Source of the DNA: an uncultured Lysobacterales bacterium
GTDB lineage: Bacteria > Pseudomonadota > Gammaproteobacteria > Xanthomonadales > SZUA-36
Reading direction: 5' to 3'
Assembly: GCA_937974465.1 (NCBI GenBank)
Contig: CALJWY010000270.1
Location: forward strand, 1-6,218
DNA length: 6,218 nucleotides
A model generated the notes under the pieces. The model saw nothing but the letters and a program-made list of their open reading frames with translations. It was not told the DNA's origin and ran no database searches. The first letter of the stretch is position 1, and the number at the start of each line of letters is the position of its first letter. Shown piece by piece: positions 1 to 6,218 of this stretch. The position numbers and the translations under genes were made by a program.

Positions 1-185
1 CCTCTGCACATATTTATGAAACCGATGGTATTTACCTGTCTCCTGAAGAGCAGACACCTGAGAACGTCATGGCACAGCTTGACGCGATCAACGCGCGTGA
101 GGGGGAGAAAGAGCTGATGGCGGGCTTCAAACAAACACACAAGTTTGTCGCCAAGGCCATGGCAGCACTGGGTGCAAAAGTTTAA
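1..185 (+). CDS. Probable SDR-family oxidoreductase, C-terminal end only (5' end outside window)
   Basis: An open frame runs from the left edge (first full codon at 3) to the TAA at 183-185, giving the last 60 residues of a protein. The visible piece contains the stretch YETDGIYLSPEEQTPENVM, then a helical, charged tail ending LGAKV. From memory this resembles the C-terminal extension of short-chain dehydrogenases/reductases that act on hydroxyacyl-CoA or related substrates. The Rossmann fold and the Tyr-x-x-x-Lys catalytic motif would lie upstream of the window, so the family call is an inference from the tail alone. The thiolase gene starts 25 bp after the stop with its own ribosome site and no terminator between them, so the two are probably co-transcribed. 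A dehydrogenase making a 3-ketoacyl-CoA for the thiolase would fit. Reality of the coding region is fairly sure; the family is moderately sure. Confidence 0.6.
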   Translation, partial: SAHIYETDGIYLSPEEQTPENVMAQLDAINAREGEKELMAGFKQTHKFVAKAMAALGAKV

Positions 186-210
186 TTAGTCTTTTTCCGG
201 AGTAATCGTA

Positions 211-1392
211 ATGAGAGAAGCAGTCATTGTTTCAACCGCCCGCACACCGATTGGCAAGGCCTATCGTGGACTTTTCAATAATACCGAAGCGCCCACCATG
301 GGTGGTATCGCGATACGCGGCGCAGTAGAACGCGCAGGCGTGGACCCGGCAGAAGTTGACGACGTCATCATGGGTTGCGCCATGCCGCAGGGCACCTGCA
401 GTCTGAACCCCGGCCGTCTGGCAGCGCTGGCCGCTGGCCTTCCGGTTTCAGTCAGTGGCATGACCATTGATCGCCAGTGTTCTTCCGGCCTGATGTCAAT
501 TGCAACCGCTGCAAAGCAGATCATGCATGACGGTATGCAAATCGTTGTTGGCGCGGGCCTGGAACAGATCAGCCTGGTGCAGAATCAGCACCAGAACCAG
601 CACCGGGTGATTGATCCGAAACTGGTGGCCGCACACCAGCATATTTATATGCCAATGTTACAAACCGCCGAGGTGGTTGCCGATCGTTACTCTATCTCGC
701 GGGCAGCGCAGGATGAATACGCGCTGCAAAGTCAGTTGCGCACCGCAGCAGCACAACAGGCCGGCTTATATGCCGGGGAAATCCTGCCCGTGACCGCCAA
801 CATGGGTGTGATGGACCGGGAAACCGGTGAGATCAGCCTGGTGGACAAGACTTTGGAGCTGGATGAGGGCAATCGCCCCGGCACAACCGCCGAGGGCCTG
901 GCGGGTCTGAAGACCGTTATTGAAGGTGGCACCATTACCGCGGGTAACGCCAGCCAGTTATCCGATGGCGCGTCAGCCAGCGTGTTGATGGACAGCCAAC
1001 TCGCCGAACAGCGTGGCCTGGAGCCGTTGGGTGTTTATCGTGGTATCGCGGTGGCAGGCTGTGAACCGGATGAAATGGGTATCGGGCCTGTATATGCGGT
1101 ACCCAAACTTTTAAAGCAGCAAGGTCTCAGCATGGATGACATCGGTTTATGGGAGTTGAATGAAGCGTTCGCGGTACAGGTTATTTACTGTCGTGACCGT
1201 CTCGGTATCCCCAATGACCAGTTAAACGTCAATGGTGGAGCCATCTCATTCGGACACCCATATGGTATGAGTGGCGCAAGGATGGTTGGCCATGCGTTGC
1301 TGGAAGGCAAGCGCCGTGGTGTGAAGTATGTCGTGATCACGATGTGTGTCGGTGGCGGCATGGGTGCCGCCGGCTTGTTTGAGGTGCTGTAA
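211..1392 (+). CDS. Acetyl-CoA C-acyltransferase (thiolase family, degradative or biosynthetic)
   Basis: This is a 393-residue thiolase, the normal length for the family. The enzyme cleaves 3-ketoacyl-CoA with CoA to give acetyl-CoA and a shortened acyl-CoA, or condenses two acyl-CoAs in reverse; it is expected in the cytoplasm. The N-terminal REAVIVSTARTPIGKAYRG is typical. Catalytic elements are complete: nucleophilic Cys90 in DRQCSSGLMSI, the NEAF motif at 317-320, His349 in GGAISFGHPYG, and the acid/base Cys379 in CVGGGMGAAGLFE. The usual GGxES-type motif after the first half reads GAGLEQISLVQ (about 114-124), with Gln where Ser is common. The ATG at 211 is chosen because GGAG lies at 199-202, 8 nt upstream, and the family N-terminus starts there. 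It follows a probable SDR gene by 25 bp, consistent with a beta-oxidation-like operon. Chain-length preference and direction cannot be told from sequence; a gene symbol such as fadA or phaA would be a guess. Confidence 0.95.
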   Translation: MREAVIVSTARTPIGKAYRGLFNNTEAPTMGGIAIRGAVERAGVDPAEVDDVIMGCAMPQGTCSLNPGRLAALAAGLPVSVSGMTIDRQCSSGLMSIATAAKQIMHDGMQIVVGAGLEQISLVQNQHQNQHRVIDPKLVAAHQHIYMPMLQTAEVVADRYSISRAAQDEYALQSQLRTAAAQQAGLYAGEILPVTANMGVMDRETGEISLVDKTLELDEGNRPGTTAEGLAGLKTVIEGGTITAGNASQLSDGASASVLMDSQLAEQRGLEPLGVYRGIAVAGCEPDEMGIGPVYAVPKLLKQQGLSMDDIGLWELNEAFAVQVIYCRDRLGIPNDQLNVNGGAISFGHPYGMSGARMVGHALLEGKRRGVKYVVITMCVGGGMGAAGLFEVL

Positions 1393-1416
1393 TACGGGTG
1401 CCCGCCAGGTATTTTC

Positions 1417-1422
1417 TATAAT
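1417..1422 (+). promoter_or_regulatory. Possible -10 element (TATAAT) before the transporter gene
   Basis: A perfect TATAAT sits 25 bp after the thiolase stop. No hexamer resembling TTGACA lies 16-18 bp upstream and there is no TG extension, so the promoter is weakly supported. If used, transcription would start near 1429-1431, directly at the foot of the 1432-1455 hairpin. Confidence 0.2.
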
Positions 1423-1431
1423 AAATGCAAT

Positions 1432-1455
1432 GGTTGGGTCGGCATTGACCCAACC
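1432..1455 (+). repeat. Perfect 9-bp inverted repeat (stem-loop) between thiolase and transporter genes
   Basis: GGTTGGGTC at 1432-1440 and GACCCAACC at 1447-1455 are exact reverse complements around the 6-nt loop GGCATT, making a stable RNA hairpin. No T-run follows (the next bases are GGCAACCAAC), so it is not a standard intrinsic terminator. It could attenuate or process the thiolase-transporter transcript, protect the 5' end of a transporter mRNA, or be a protein-binding site. The structure is certain as sequence; the role is unknown. Confidence 0.6.
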
Positions 1456-1494
1456 GGCAACCAACAGACCCATTGAAATTGAGGAGATTTCATA

Positions 1495-2919
1495 ATGTCA
1501 GCATCACCCCGCTTACCATTCAGGACCAAGCTCGCCTATGGCTTTGGTGCCGTGGCGTTCGGCGTCAAGAACAATGGGTTTGATTATTTTCTTCTGTTGT
1601 TCTATTCGCAGGTCATGGGTGTCGATGCCCCGCTGGTCGGTCTGGCGCTGCTGATTGCATTACTCTTCGATGCTTTTTCCGATCCGGTGGTGGGTTACCT
1701 GAGTGATAACACCCATTCAAAGTGGGGTCGGCGGCATCCCTGGATGTATGCTTCGGCCGTACCGGTAGCCATATGTTATTTCCTGTTGTGGGTTCCGCCA
1801 GCCGGGCTTACCGGTAATGAGCTTTTCCCCTATATTCTCGTGCTGGCCATTTCTATCCGCGTGTGTATTACACTTTTTGAGGTACCGAGCTCAGCGCTTT
1901 CCGCCGAATTGACCCAGGATTACGACGACCGAACGTCGCTGTTCAGCTATCGGTATTTTTTCGGCTGGATCGGTGGCACCCTGATGGCAACGGTTGCGCT
2001 GGCCGTGTTCCTGGCTCCAACCGAGGCAATACCCAATGGCCTGTTGAACAAAGAGGGATATGGAATCTACGGTATTACCGCTGCCATCGTGATCCTGATT
2101 TCAATCCTTGTCACGTCGTTGGGTACCCATAGTCAAATCGCTAATTTCAAAGCGCCACCGCCAAAGCGGGCAATGAGTCTAAAACGCATCTTTGTTGAGA
2201 TATATGAAACCCTTGGTGACAGGTCATTTCTTGCCCTGTTTCTCACCGCGTTGTTTGGCGCTGTCGCCGCGGGTCTGTCTGCGGGTTTGTCTTTTTACAT
2301 GAGCGGGTATTTCTGGGGATTCAGCACCGATCAAATTTCGGTGTTGTCATTCTCAATCATCCTTTCAGCCTTTGTTGCACTGATAATATCGCCACTTATT
2401 TCCAAGCGTGTCGGTAAGAAACGCGGGGCCATTTTTGTTGGTGTCTGCGCCTTCACCATCGCTCCAGCACCAATTGTGTTACGCCTGATGGGCATGATGC
2501 CCGAGAACGGTGATCCCTTGTTATTCCCGATCGTCTGGTTTGCAGTTATTACCGAAATCACCATGGTAATCACCTTGTCGATCCTGACCAGTTCAATGAT
2601 GGCGGATCTCGTGGAAGCCAGCGAGATCAGAACAGCACGACGTTCAGAAGGCGTGCTGTTTGCAGCGGCCACATTCGCACGCAAGGCAGTCCAGGGCTTT
2701 GGTGTGCTCGCCGCATCTGCGGTGCTGGCCGTGGTGCAGTTCCCCAAGGGTGTCGCACCCGGACAGGTGCCGGATGAAACAATATTCAGATTGGGTCTCT
2801 ACTACGCGCCAACCCTGTTTATTATCTGGATGCTCGCTATTGCCAGCCTAAAGTTGTACCGCATTGATCGTAGCAAACACGAGGAGAATTTACGCACACT
2901 GGCAGCCAAGGAAGACTGA
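1495..2919 (+). CDS. MFS transporter of the GPH / MelB-like (MFS_2) cation symporter family
   Basis: This 474-residue, very hydrophobic inner-membrane protein has the length and pattern of glycoside-pentoside-hexuronide:cation symporters, which normally have 12 transmembrane helices. The family signature is clear: FDAFSDPVVGYLSD at 58-71 followed by KWGRRHPW at 76-83, the helix 2 and cytoplasmic loop 2-3 region. Asp59 and Asp63 align with MelB Asp55 and Asp59 of the Na+/H+ site, and Glu129 in LFEVP lies where MelB has Asp124. This supports cation-coupled uptake. A central cytoplasmic loop (about 212-243) separates the two six-helix halves, and a charged tail (about 454-474) ends the protein. 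The ATG at 1495 has GAGGAG at 1481-1486, 8 nt upstream. The gene lies 102 bp after a thiolase, so the substrate is more likely linked to a CoA-dependent degradation route than to a free sugar, but this is inference. The family call is firm; the substrate is unknown. Confidence 0.9.
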   Translation: MSASPRLPFRTKLAYGFGAVAFGVKNNGFDYFLLLFYSQVMGVDAPLVGLALLIALLFDAFSDPVVGYLSDNTHSKWGRRHPWMYASAVPVAICYFLLWVPPAGLTGNELFPYILVLAISIRVCITLFEVPSSALSAELTQDYDDRTSLFSYRYFFGWIGGTLMATVALAVFLAPTEAIPNGLLNKEGYGIYGITAAIVILISILVTSLGTHSQIANFKAPPPKRAMSLKRIFVEIYETLGDRSFLALFLTALFGAVAAGLSAGLSFYMSGYFWGFSTDQISVLSFSIILSAFVALIISPLISKRVGKKRGAIFVGVCAFTIAPAPIVLRLMGMMPENGDPLLFPIVWFAVITEITMVITLSILTSSMMADLVEASEIRTARRSEGVLFAAATFARKAVQGFGVLAASAVLAVVQFPKGVAPGQVPDETIFRLGLYYAPTLFIIWMLAIASLKLYRIDRSKHEENLRTLAAKED

Positions 2920-3159
2920 CCTTTTCGGGCGTCGGAATTTTTCCAGAGGTACATTGGGTGTATTCCGTTCACATGGTTTACACCTGATTCCGGACATATA
3001 TTTAAAGCCCTGAACCTAAAGGCTCTGCGGTTTCTGATGTCTCTATTCAGAAGCTTCCAATTTCTGGATCGTGCCCATTTCAAAAAGGCATACTTTGTGC
3101 ATAATGAGCCGTGTTGGTCTCCTGGAGGCTGACGCCGTTTGTACTCTATTTGTATTAAT

Positions 3160-3171
3160 ATTGTGCACAAT
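3160..3171. repeat. Perfect 12-bp palindrome ATTGTGCACAAT
   Basis: The 12 bases are identical on both strands. The palindrome lies in the AT-rich zone just upstream of the candidate promoter of the efflux operon. Such a position and symmetry fit a dimeric regulator's binding site, either an activator upstream of -35 or a repressor. The sequence is certain; function is inferred. Confidence 0.4.
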
Positions 3172-3175
3172 TAGC

Positions 3176-3224
3176 TTGAATATTAGAAAAATATCTTTTT
3201 ATATCTGTACAAAACCTATACAAT
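3176..3224 (+). promoter_or_regulatory. Candidate promoter(s) of the RND efflux operon
   Basis: Two arrangements are visible. One is TTGAAT (3176-3181) with TATATC (3200-3205) at 18-bp spacing, each matching four of six consensus bases. The other uses TACAAT (3219-3224), matching five of six for -10, but its -35 region is only a T-run near 3196-3201. The zone is AT-rich and about 90-140 bp ahead of the adaptor start. Either would give a leader of roughly 80 to 130 nt. Confidence 0.35.
3206..3222. promoter_or_regulatory. Operator-like inverted repeat TGTACAAAACCTATACA
   Basis: The outer half-sites TGTACA and TATACA (reverse complement TGTATA) are symmetric at five of six positions around a 5-bp centre. 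The repeat covers most of the candidate -10 at 3219-3224 and follows directly after the other -10 at 3200-3205, the usual place for a repressor site. TetR-family repressors commonly control RND efflux operons through sites of this sort, but no regulator gene lies in the window, so the binding protein is not identified. Confidence 0.3.
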
Positions 3225-3297
3225 AGAGCGATTCAAACAACTTGAAGCTATTTCGAGTGACCTAATTAGTGCCCCCCAATGTGGACCACAACCAGGC

Positions 3298-3304
3298 AAA
3301 GGTG
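3298..3304 (+). promoter_or_regulatory. Possible Shine-Dalgarno AAAGGTG for an upstream TTG start
   Basis: AAAGGTG ends 6 nt before a TTG at 3311, in frame with the adaptor gene, and would support an 11-residue longer protein. The ATG at 3344 has only GGGCGA at 3331-3336 before it, 7 nt away. The site therefore bears on which start is used. Confidence 0.3.
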
Positions 3305-3343
3305 TGAATATTGCGGGACGAGACGTTTGTGGGCGAATCCAGA

Positions 3344-4555
3344 ATGAGAAAAATCACTAAAATATTGATTCCAGTATCCATCATCGGGCTACTCGTGGTA
3401 ATGGCGCTGATCATCCGGGCCAATCCGCCGGAGCGCTCGCAACGGTTTGCTCCGCCAGCGCAGGTCATGGTTGTCAATGCGGCGAAAGTCCAGCTCCAGG
3501 ACTACCGCATCCAGCTGGAAAGTTATGGTTCGGTTCAACCACGCACCCAAACCACCTTGACTGCGCAGGTGACCGGCCAAATCGTGTATGTCAATCCAAA
3601 CATTCGAGACGGCGGTTTTTTCAATAAAGATGATGTCCTTGTGTCAATTGATCCCCGTGACTACGAGGCCAATGTGCGAATTGCGCAAGCCGTGTTGATG
3701 GATGCCCGTCAATCACTTGCTGATGCTTCAGCCAGGAGCGAACTGGCGCGTGAAGACTGGAGTTCGCTGGGCAACGAAGGTGAGCCGCCGGCGCTGGTTT
3801 TGCGCTTACCGCAATTGGAAGCGGCACGTGCCGGGATCATTTCTGCGGAAGCCACTTTGCAGAAAGCGGAATTGGAATTAGAGCGCACACGCATTGTTGC
3901 GCCTTTTGCTGGTCGGGTCTTGCAACAGAGTGCGGATATCGGCCAGATTGTTTCGCCGAACTCGGAAATCGCCGTCATCTATGCGACAGACTCCGTGGAG
4001 GTTCGTCTACCGGTCAGAAATCGTGATCTCGAGTATATCAACTTGCCTGAGCTTTACCGGGGCGTTGCATCTGCCAACTCTGATATTGACGTGCAAATTG
4101 TTTCCGAACTGATCGGCCGTACGGTCTGGGATGCCAGGCTGGTTCGAACCGAAGGCGCCATCGATCAGTCAGCGCGTCAACTGCATGTAATCGCGCAAAT
4201 AAGCGATCCATTCTCCAAAACTGCAGATGAGCGGCCCCAGCTTAAGATTGGCCAGTATGTCACCGCCATAATGACCGGGCAGATGCTGCAGGATGTCCTG
4301 GTTATACCCAATTCTACAATTTACCAGGGCAGTTATGTGTATGTCGTCGAGAACGATATCCTGCAACGGCGAGATGTGGAAATCACCTGGCAGAATGATC
4401 AGGATGCGATCATCAAAGCCGGTCTTGGCGATGGCGATATCCTGGTCACCACACCATTGGGGCAGGTCACTTCCGGTGTGCGTGTCTCGGTCATCCTTGA
4501 TGACTCTATGACCGACACCAACCAGCGCGAATCAGGCGGGGGAGAAGGGTCATGA
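3344..4555 (+). CDS. RND efflux periplasmic adaptor subunit (membrane fusion protein, HlyD/AcrA type)
   Basis: This 403-residue protein would bridge the inner-membrane RND pump to an outer-membrane channel. From the ATG at 3344 it begins MRKITK and an uncleaved-looking membrane anchor (about 7-24); no lipobox Cys is present, so anchoring by the N-terminal helix is likely. Order of parts: first lipoyl half near 68-104 (TAQVTGQIVYV to SIDP), a helical hairpin about 105-180 rich in Ala, Glu and Arg, second lipoyl half about 181-211 (RIVAPFAGRVLQQSADIGQIV), beta-barrel about 217-312, and membrane-proximal domain about 316-385. The tail is Gly/Ser/Glu-rich. An in-frame TTG at 3311 with a better ribosome site would add 11 polar residues; I prefer the ATG because the anchor then starts at once, as is usual in the family. 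The stop overlaps the pump start (ATGA). The family is firm; the exported substrate is unknown. Confidence 0.9.
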   Translation: MRKITKILIPVSIIGLLVVMALIIRANPPERSQRFAPPAQVMVVNAAKVQLQDYRIQLESYGSVQPRTQTTLTAQVTGQIVYVNPNIRDGGFFNKDDVLVSIDPRDYEANVRIAQAVLMDARQSLADASARSELAREDWSSLGNEGEPPALVLRLPQLEAARAGIISAEATLQKAELELERTRIVAPFAGRVLQQSADIGQIVSPNSEIAVIYATDSVEVRLPVRNRDLEYINLPELYRGVASANSDIDVQIVSELIGRTVWDARLVRTEGAIDQSARQLHVIAQISDPFSKTADERPQLKIGQYVTAIMTGQMLQDVLVIPNSTIYQGSYVYVVENDILQRRDVEITWQNDQDAIIKAGLGDGDILVTTPLGQVTSGVRVSVILDDSMTDTNQRESGGGEGS

Positions 4556-6218
4556 TCGCGTGGTTTGCCAGAAACTCTGTTGCCGCCAATTTGCTCATGA
4601 TGAGCATCATCATCGGCGGTTTGGTAGCCGTTAATAACTGGGTGAGACTGGAAGCCTTTCCTCCTTTTGATGTCGATACAATTTCCGTTTCGGTGGCCCT
4701 GCGTGGTGCCAGTCCTGAAGATATTGAGTTGGGCGCGGCGGTTAGAATTGAGGAAGCCGTCAAAGACATTGAAGGCATTGACCGCATTGTCTCCCGCTCG
4801 GTGGAGGGCAGCACCCGCGTAACCATCGAGGTTGACTCGAGCCACGACCCGCTTGTCCTGCTCGATTCCGTGAAGAGCAGGGTCGATGCCATTAACACCT
4901 TTCCTGTCGATGCGGAAAAGCCCGTGGTGAGACTGGCCGAACGTCGGTTTGCGGTCATCAACGTGGTGATTGCAGGTATTCAGGCAGAAGAGGAGATCCG
5001 CCGTTTTGGTGAACAGGTTCGCGAAGAACTGCTGATGCTGGAGAATGTCTCGTATGTTGAACTTGATTCTGCCCGTCAATACGAGATTGCTATCGAAGCT
5101 TCGCCGGATCGTCTACGTGAGTATGACCTGAGCCTGGCTGATATCGCATGGGCAATTCGTGACAGTTCGGTTGATCTTTCGGCAGGAAATGTCCGGACAC
5201 AAGGCGGTGATATTCTCATCCGTTCAAAGGGCCAGGCCTATCGGCGTGCAGATTTTGATTCCATTGTTGTCAAGACCAATCCGGATGGGACGATTGTGCA
5301 AATTGGTGATCTGGCACATGTTCAGGACGGTTTTGAAGAAGATTCCATCAGCACCCGTTTCAATGGCAAGGAAGCCGTGTTTCTCGATGTGACCCGCACC
5401 GGAAATCAAAGTGCTCTGCGTATCTCCCGCGAAGTCAAAGACTACATTAAGTCCCGCCAGCAAAGTCTTCCAACAGGTATCGAGCTGAGTTACTGGGACG
5501 ACGATGCCCAGGTGTTAAAGAACCGTCTCGGAATTCTGAGCAAGAGCGCACTTCAGGGCGGAATTTTGGTTATTTTGTTGTTAACGGTTTTTCTGCGCCC
5601 GGCGATTGCTCTGTGGGTCTTCTTAGGTATTCCGATCAGCTTTCTGGGTGCCTTCATCCTGATGGGCGCCTTTGACATCAGCCTGAACATGATGAGCGCC
5701 TTTGGCTTCATTATCGTCCTCGGTATTGTGGTCGATGACGCTATTGTCACCGGCGAAAATGTCTACAAACATCTTCAATTCGGGGATGACGGCTTATATG
5801 CCGCTATCGAGGGAACCAGGGAAGTTGCAGTTCCGGTGACCTTTGGCATTCTGACAACCATTGTTGCCTTTATGCCGTTGATGTTTATCGAGGGATTCCT
5901 GGGAACCTGGTATTCGCCGGTCGCCATGGTGGTCATCCCGGTTCTGCTGTTTTCACTGGTGGAATCAAAGCTGATTTTGCCGGCCCACCTGGCGAAAATA
6001 AAGCCCCGGCCCGAGGGTGCGAAAGAGACGGGCTTTACCCACTGGCAACGTGGTATTGCCAAAAAACTCGAACATATCATTATTGATTACTATAAACCTT
6101 TCTTGAAGTTTACCTTGCGTCATCGCTGGTCGACGCTGGCCTGCTTTACAGGCGTGTTGATCGTGATGTTGACACTGGTCACCAGTGGCTGGACGCGCTT
6201 TGTATTCTTCCCCTCGGT
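4552..6218 (+). CDS. RND efflux transporter, inner-membrane permease subunit (AcrB-like superfamily; 3' end outside window)
   Basis: An open frame from the ATG at 4552 continues to the right edge, giving 555 residues of a protein that normally has about 1,000-1,050. It starts MIAWFARNSVAANLL, typical of proton-driven RND pumps. TM1 is about 11-28. A periplasmic porter region of about 300 residues follows, including GASPEDIE and RIVSRSVEGSTRVTIE. TM2 to TM6 lie about 334-470. TM4 holds VVDDAIVTGEN, with Asp395 and Asp396 matching AcrB Asp407/Asp408 of the proton relay. The last residues (RHRWSTLACFTGVLIVMLT onward) are the TM7 start of the second half. The ATG overlaps the adaptor stop by 4 bases and has GGAG at 4541-4544, 7 nt upstream, so translation is probably coupled. 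It is an AcrB-superfamily pump of the hydrophobe/drug-efflux type rather than a clear metal exporter, but this subfamily call is tentative. No frameshift or stop is seen. Confidence 0.93.
   Translation, partial: MIAWFARNSVAANLLMMSIIIGGLVAVNNWVRLEAFPPFDVDTISVSVALRGASPEDIELGAAVRIEEAVKDIEGIDRIVSRSVEGSTRVTIEVDSSHDPLVLLDSVKSRVDAINTFPVDAEKPVVRLAERRFAVINVVIAGIQAEEEIRRFGEQVREELLMLENVSYVELDSARQYEIAIEASPDRLREYDLSLADIAWAIRDSSVDLSAGNVRTQGGDILIRSKGQAYRRADFDSIVVKTNPDGTIVQIGDLAHVQDGFEEDSISTRFNGKEAVFLDVTRTGNQSALRISREVKDYIKSRQQSLPTGIELSYWDDDAQVLKNRLGILSKSALQGGILVILLLTVFLRPAIALWVFLGIPISFLGAFILMGAFDISLNMMSAFGFIIVLGIVVDDAIVTGENVYKHLQFGDDGLYAAIEGTREVAVPVTFGILTTIVAFMPLMFIEGFLGTWYSPVAMVVIPVLLFSLVESKLILPAHLAKIKPRPEGAKETGFTHWQRGIAKKLEHIIIDYYKPFLKFTLRHRWSTLACFTGVLIVMLTLVTSGWTRFVFFPS

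Larger units (their letters stand above)
2920..3343. other. Long intergenic region, no supported gene; regulatory right half
   Basis: No coding frame here has a ribosome site or recognisable product. The left part (about 2920-3130) is of mixed composition, with only weak inverted repeats such as GGTGTA/TACACC at 2957-2962 and 2979-2984; no clear terminator with a T-run follows the transporter gene. The right part becomes strongly AT-rich (18 G/C of 80 bases at 3141-3220) and holds the palindrome at 3160-3171, the promoter-like hexamers at 3176-3224, the operator-like repeat at 3206-3222, a TTCAA/TTGAA inverted repeat at 3232-3246 and the small palindrome TGTGGACCACA at 3280-3290. It most likely carries the control region of the efflux operon that follows. 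Confidence 0.6.

Noticed and set aside
1395..1416. CGGG/CCCG followed by a short T-rich stretch after the thiolase stop, considered as an intrinsic terminator.
   Set aside because: The loop would be only 2 nt, or the stem only 3 bp with a 4-nt loop, and the T-rich part is broken and too far away.
2331..2747. A 138-codon minus-strand frame inside the transporter gene.
   Set aside because: It is fully antisense to conserved transporter sequence and shows no recognisable protein features.
2957..2984. GGTGTA ... TACACC inverted repeat after the transporter gene, considered as terminator or operator.
   Set aside because: The arms are only 6 bp with a 16-nt loop, there is no T-run, and repeats of this size are expected by chance.
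2802..3170. A 122-codon minus-strand frame overlapping the end of the transporter gene and the intergenic region.
   Set aside because: Its translation shows no recognisable domain, is rich in Arg and Asn in a pattern typical of chance frames, and overlaps a well-supported gene.
3104..3226. A 40-codon + strand reading frame (MSRVGLLEADAV...) with a hydrophobic centre, resembling a small membrane peptide.
   Set aside because: There is no ribosome site at a proper distance from the ATG, and the frame runs through the AT-rich promoter zone, where hydrophobic codons arise by composition. It ends inside the candidate -10.
183..3270. The octamer TAATTAGT occurs at 183-190 and 3263-3270, considered as a repeated site.
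   Set aside because: One extra copy of an AT-rich 8-mer in 6 kb has little weight, and the first copy includes the stop codon of the upstream gene.
4399..5079. A 226-codon minus-strand frame across the adaptor-pump junction, the longest antisense frame in the window.
   Set aside because: It lies opposite two strongly supported RND genes; the translation is rich in His, Asn and Arg with no domain pattern, as expected of a frame shadow.

Overview
The window looks like ordinary chromosome from a proteobacterium, most probably a gammaproteobacterium of the marine, lipid-degrading kind. That placement is an inference from the gene set, the family resemblance of the proteins, the moderate base composition and clear Shine-Dalgarno (SD) sites; nothing in the window fixes the taxon. 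All recognisable genes are on the + strand. There is no RNA gene, CRISPR array, insertion sequence or phage gene.

Left part (1-2919): a short operon-like run. It opens with the last 60 residues of a protein resembling the C-terminus of a short-chain dehydrogenase/reductase (SDR). After 25 bp comes a complete thiolase (211-1392) with the full Cys/His/Cys catalytic set. After a 102-bp gap holding a perfect 9-bp hairpin comes a complete 12-TM-type transporter of the MelB/GPH (MFS_2) family (1495-2919). Together they suggest uptake of a small molecule and CoA-thioester chain shortening (hydroxyacyl-CoA oxidation, then thiolysis), but the substrate cannot be read from the sequence.

Middle (2920-3343): a long non-coding stretch. 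Its right half is strongly AT-rich (18 G/C in the 80 bases 3141-3220). It holds a perfect 12-bp palindrome, promoter-like hexamers, and a 17-bp imperfect inverted repeat overlapping the best -10 element. This looks like a regulated promoter for the next operon.

Right part (3344-6218): the first two genes of an RND efflux operon, a periplasmic adaptor (membrane fusion protein) and an inner-membrane RND pump, joined by an ATGA overlap. The pump is cut by the window edge after 555 residues, inside the start of its second half. No outer-membrane channel gene or transcriptional regulator lies in the window.

I found no convincing sign of a new kind of biological system. The points most worth checking are the operator-like repeat before the efflux operon, the hairpin ahead of the transporter gene, and the pairing of a sugar-symporter-family transporter with a thiolase and a putative SDR.
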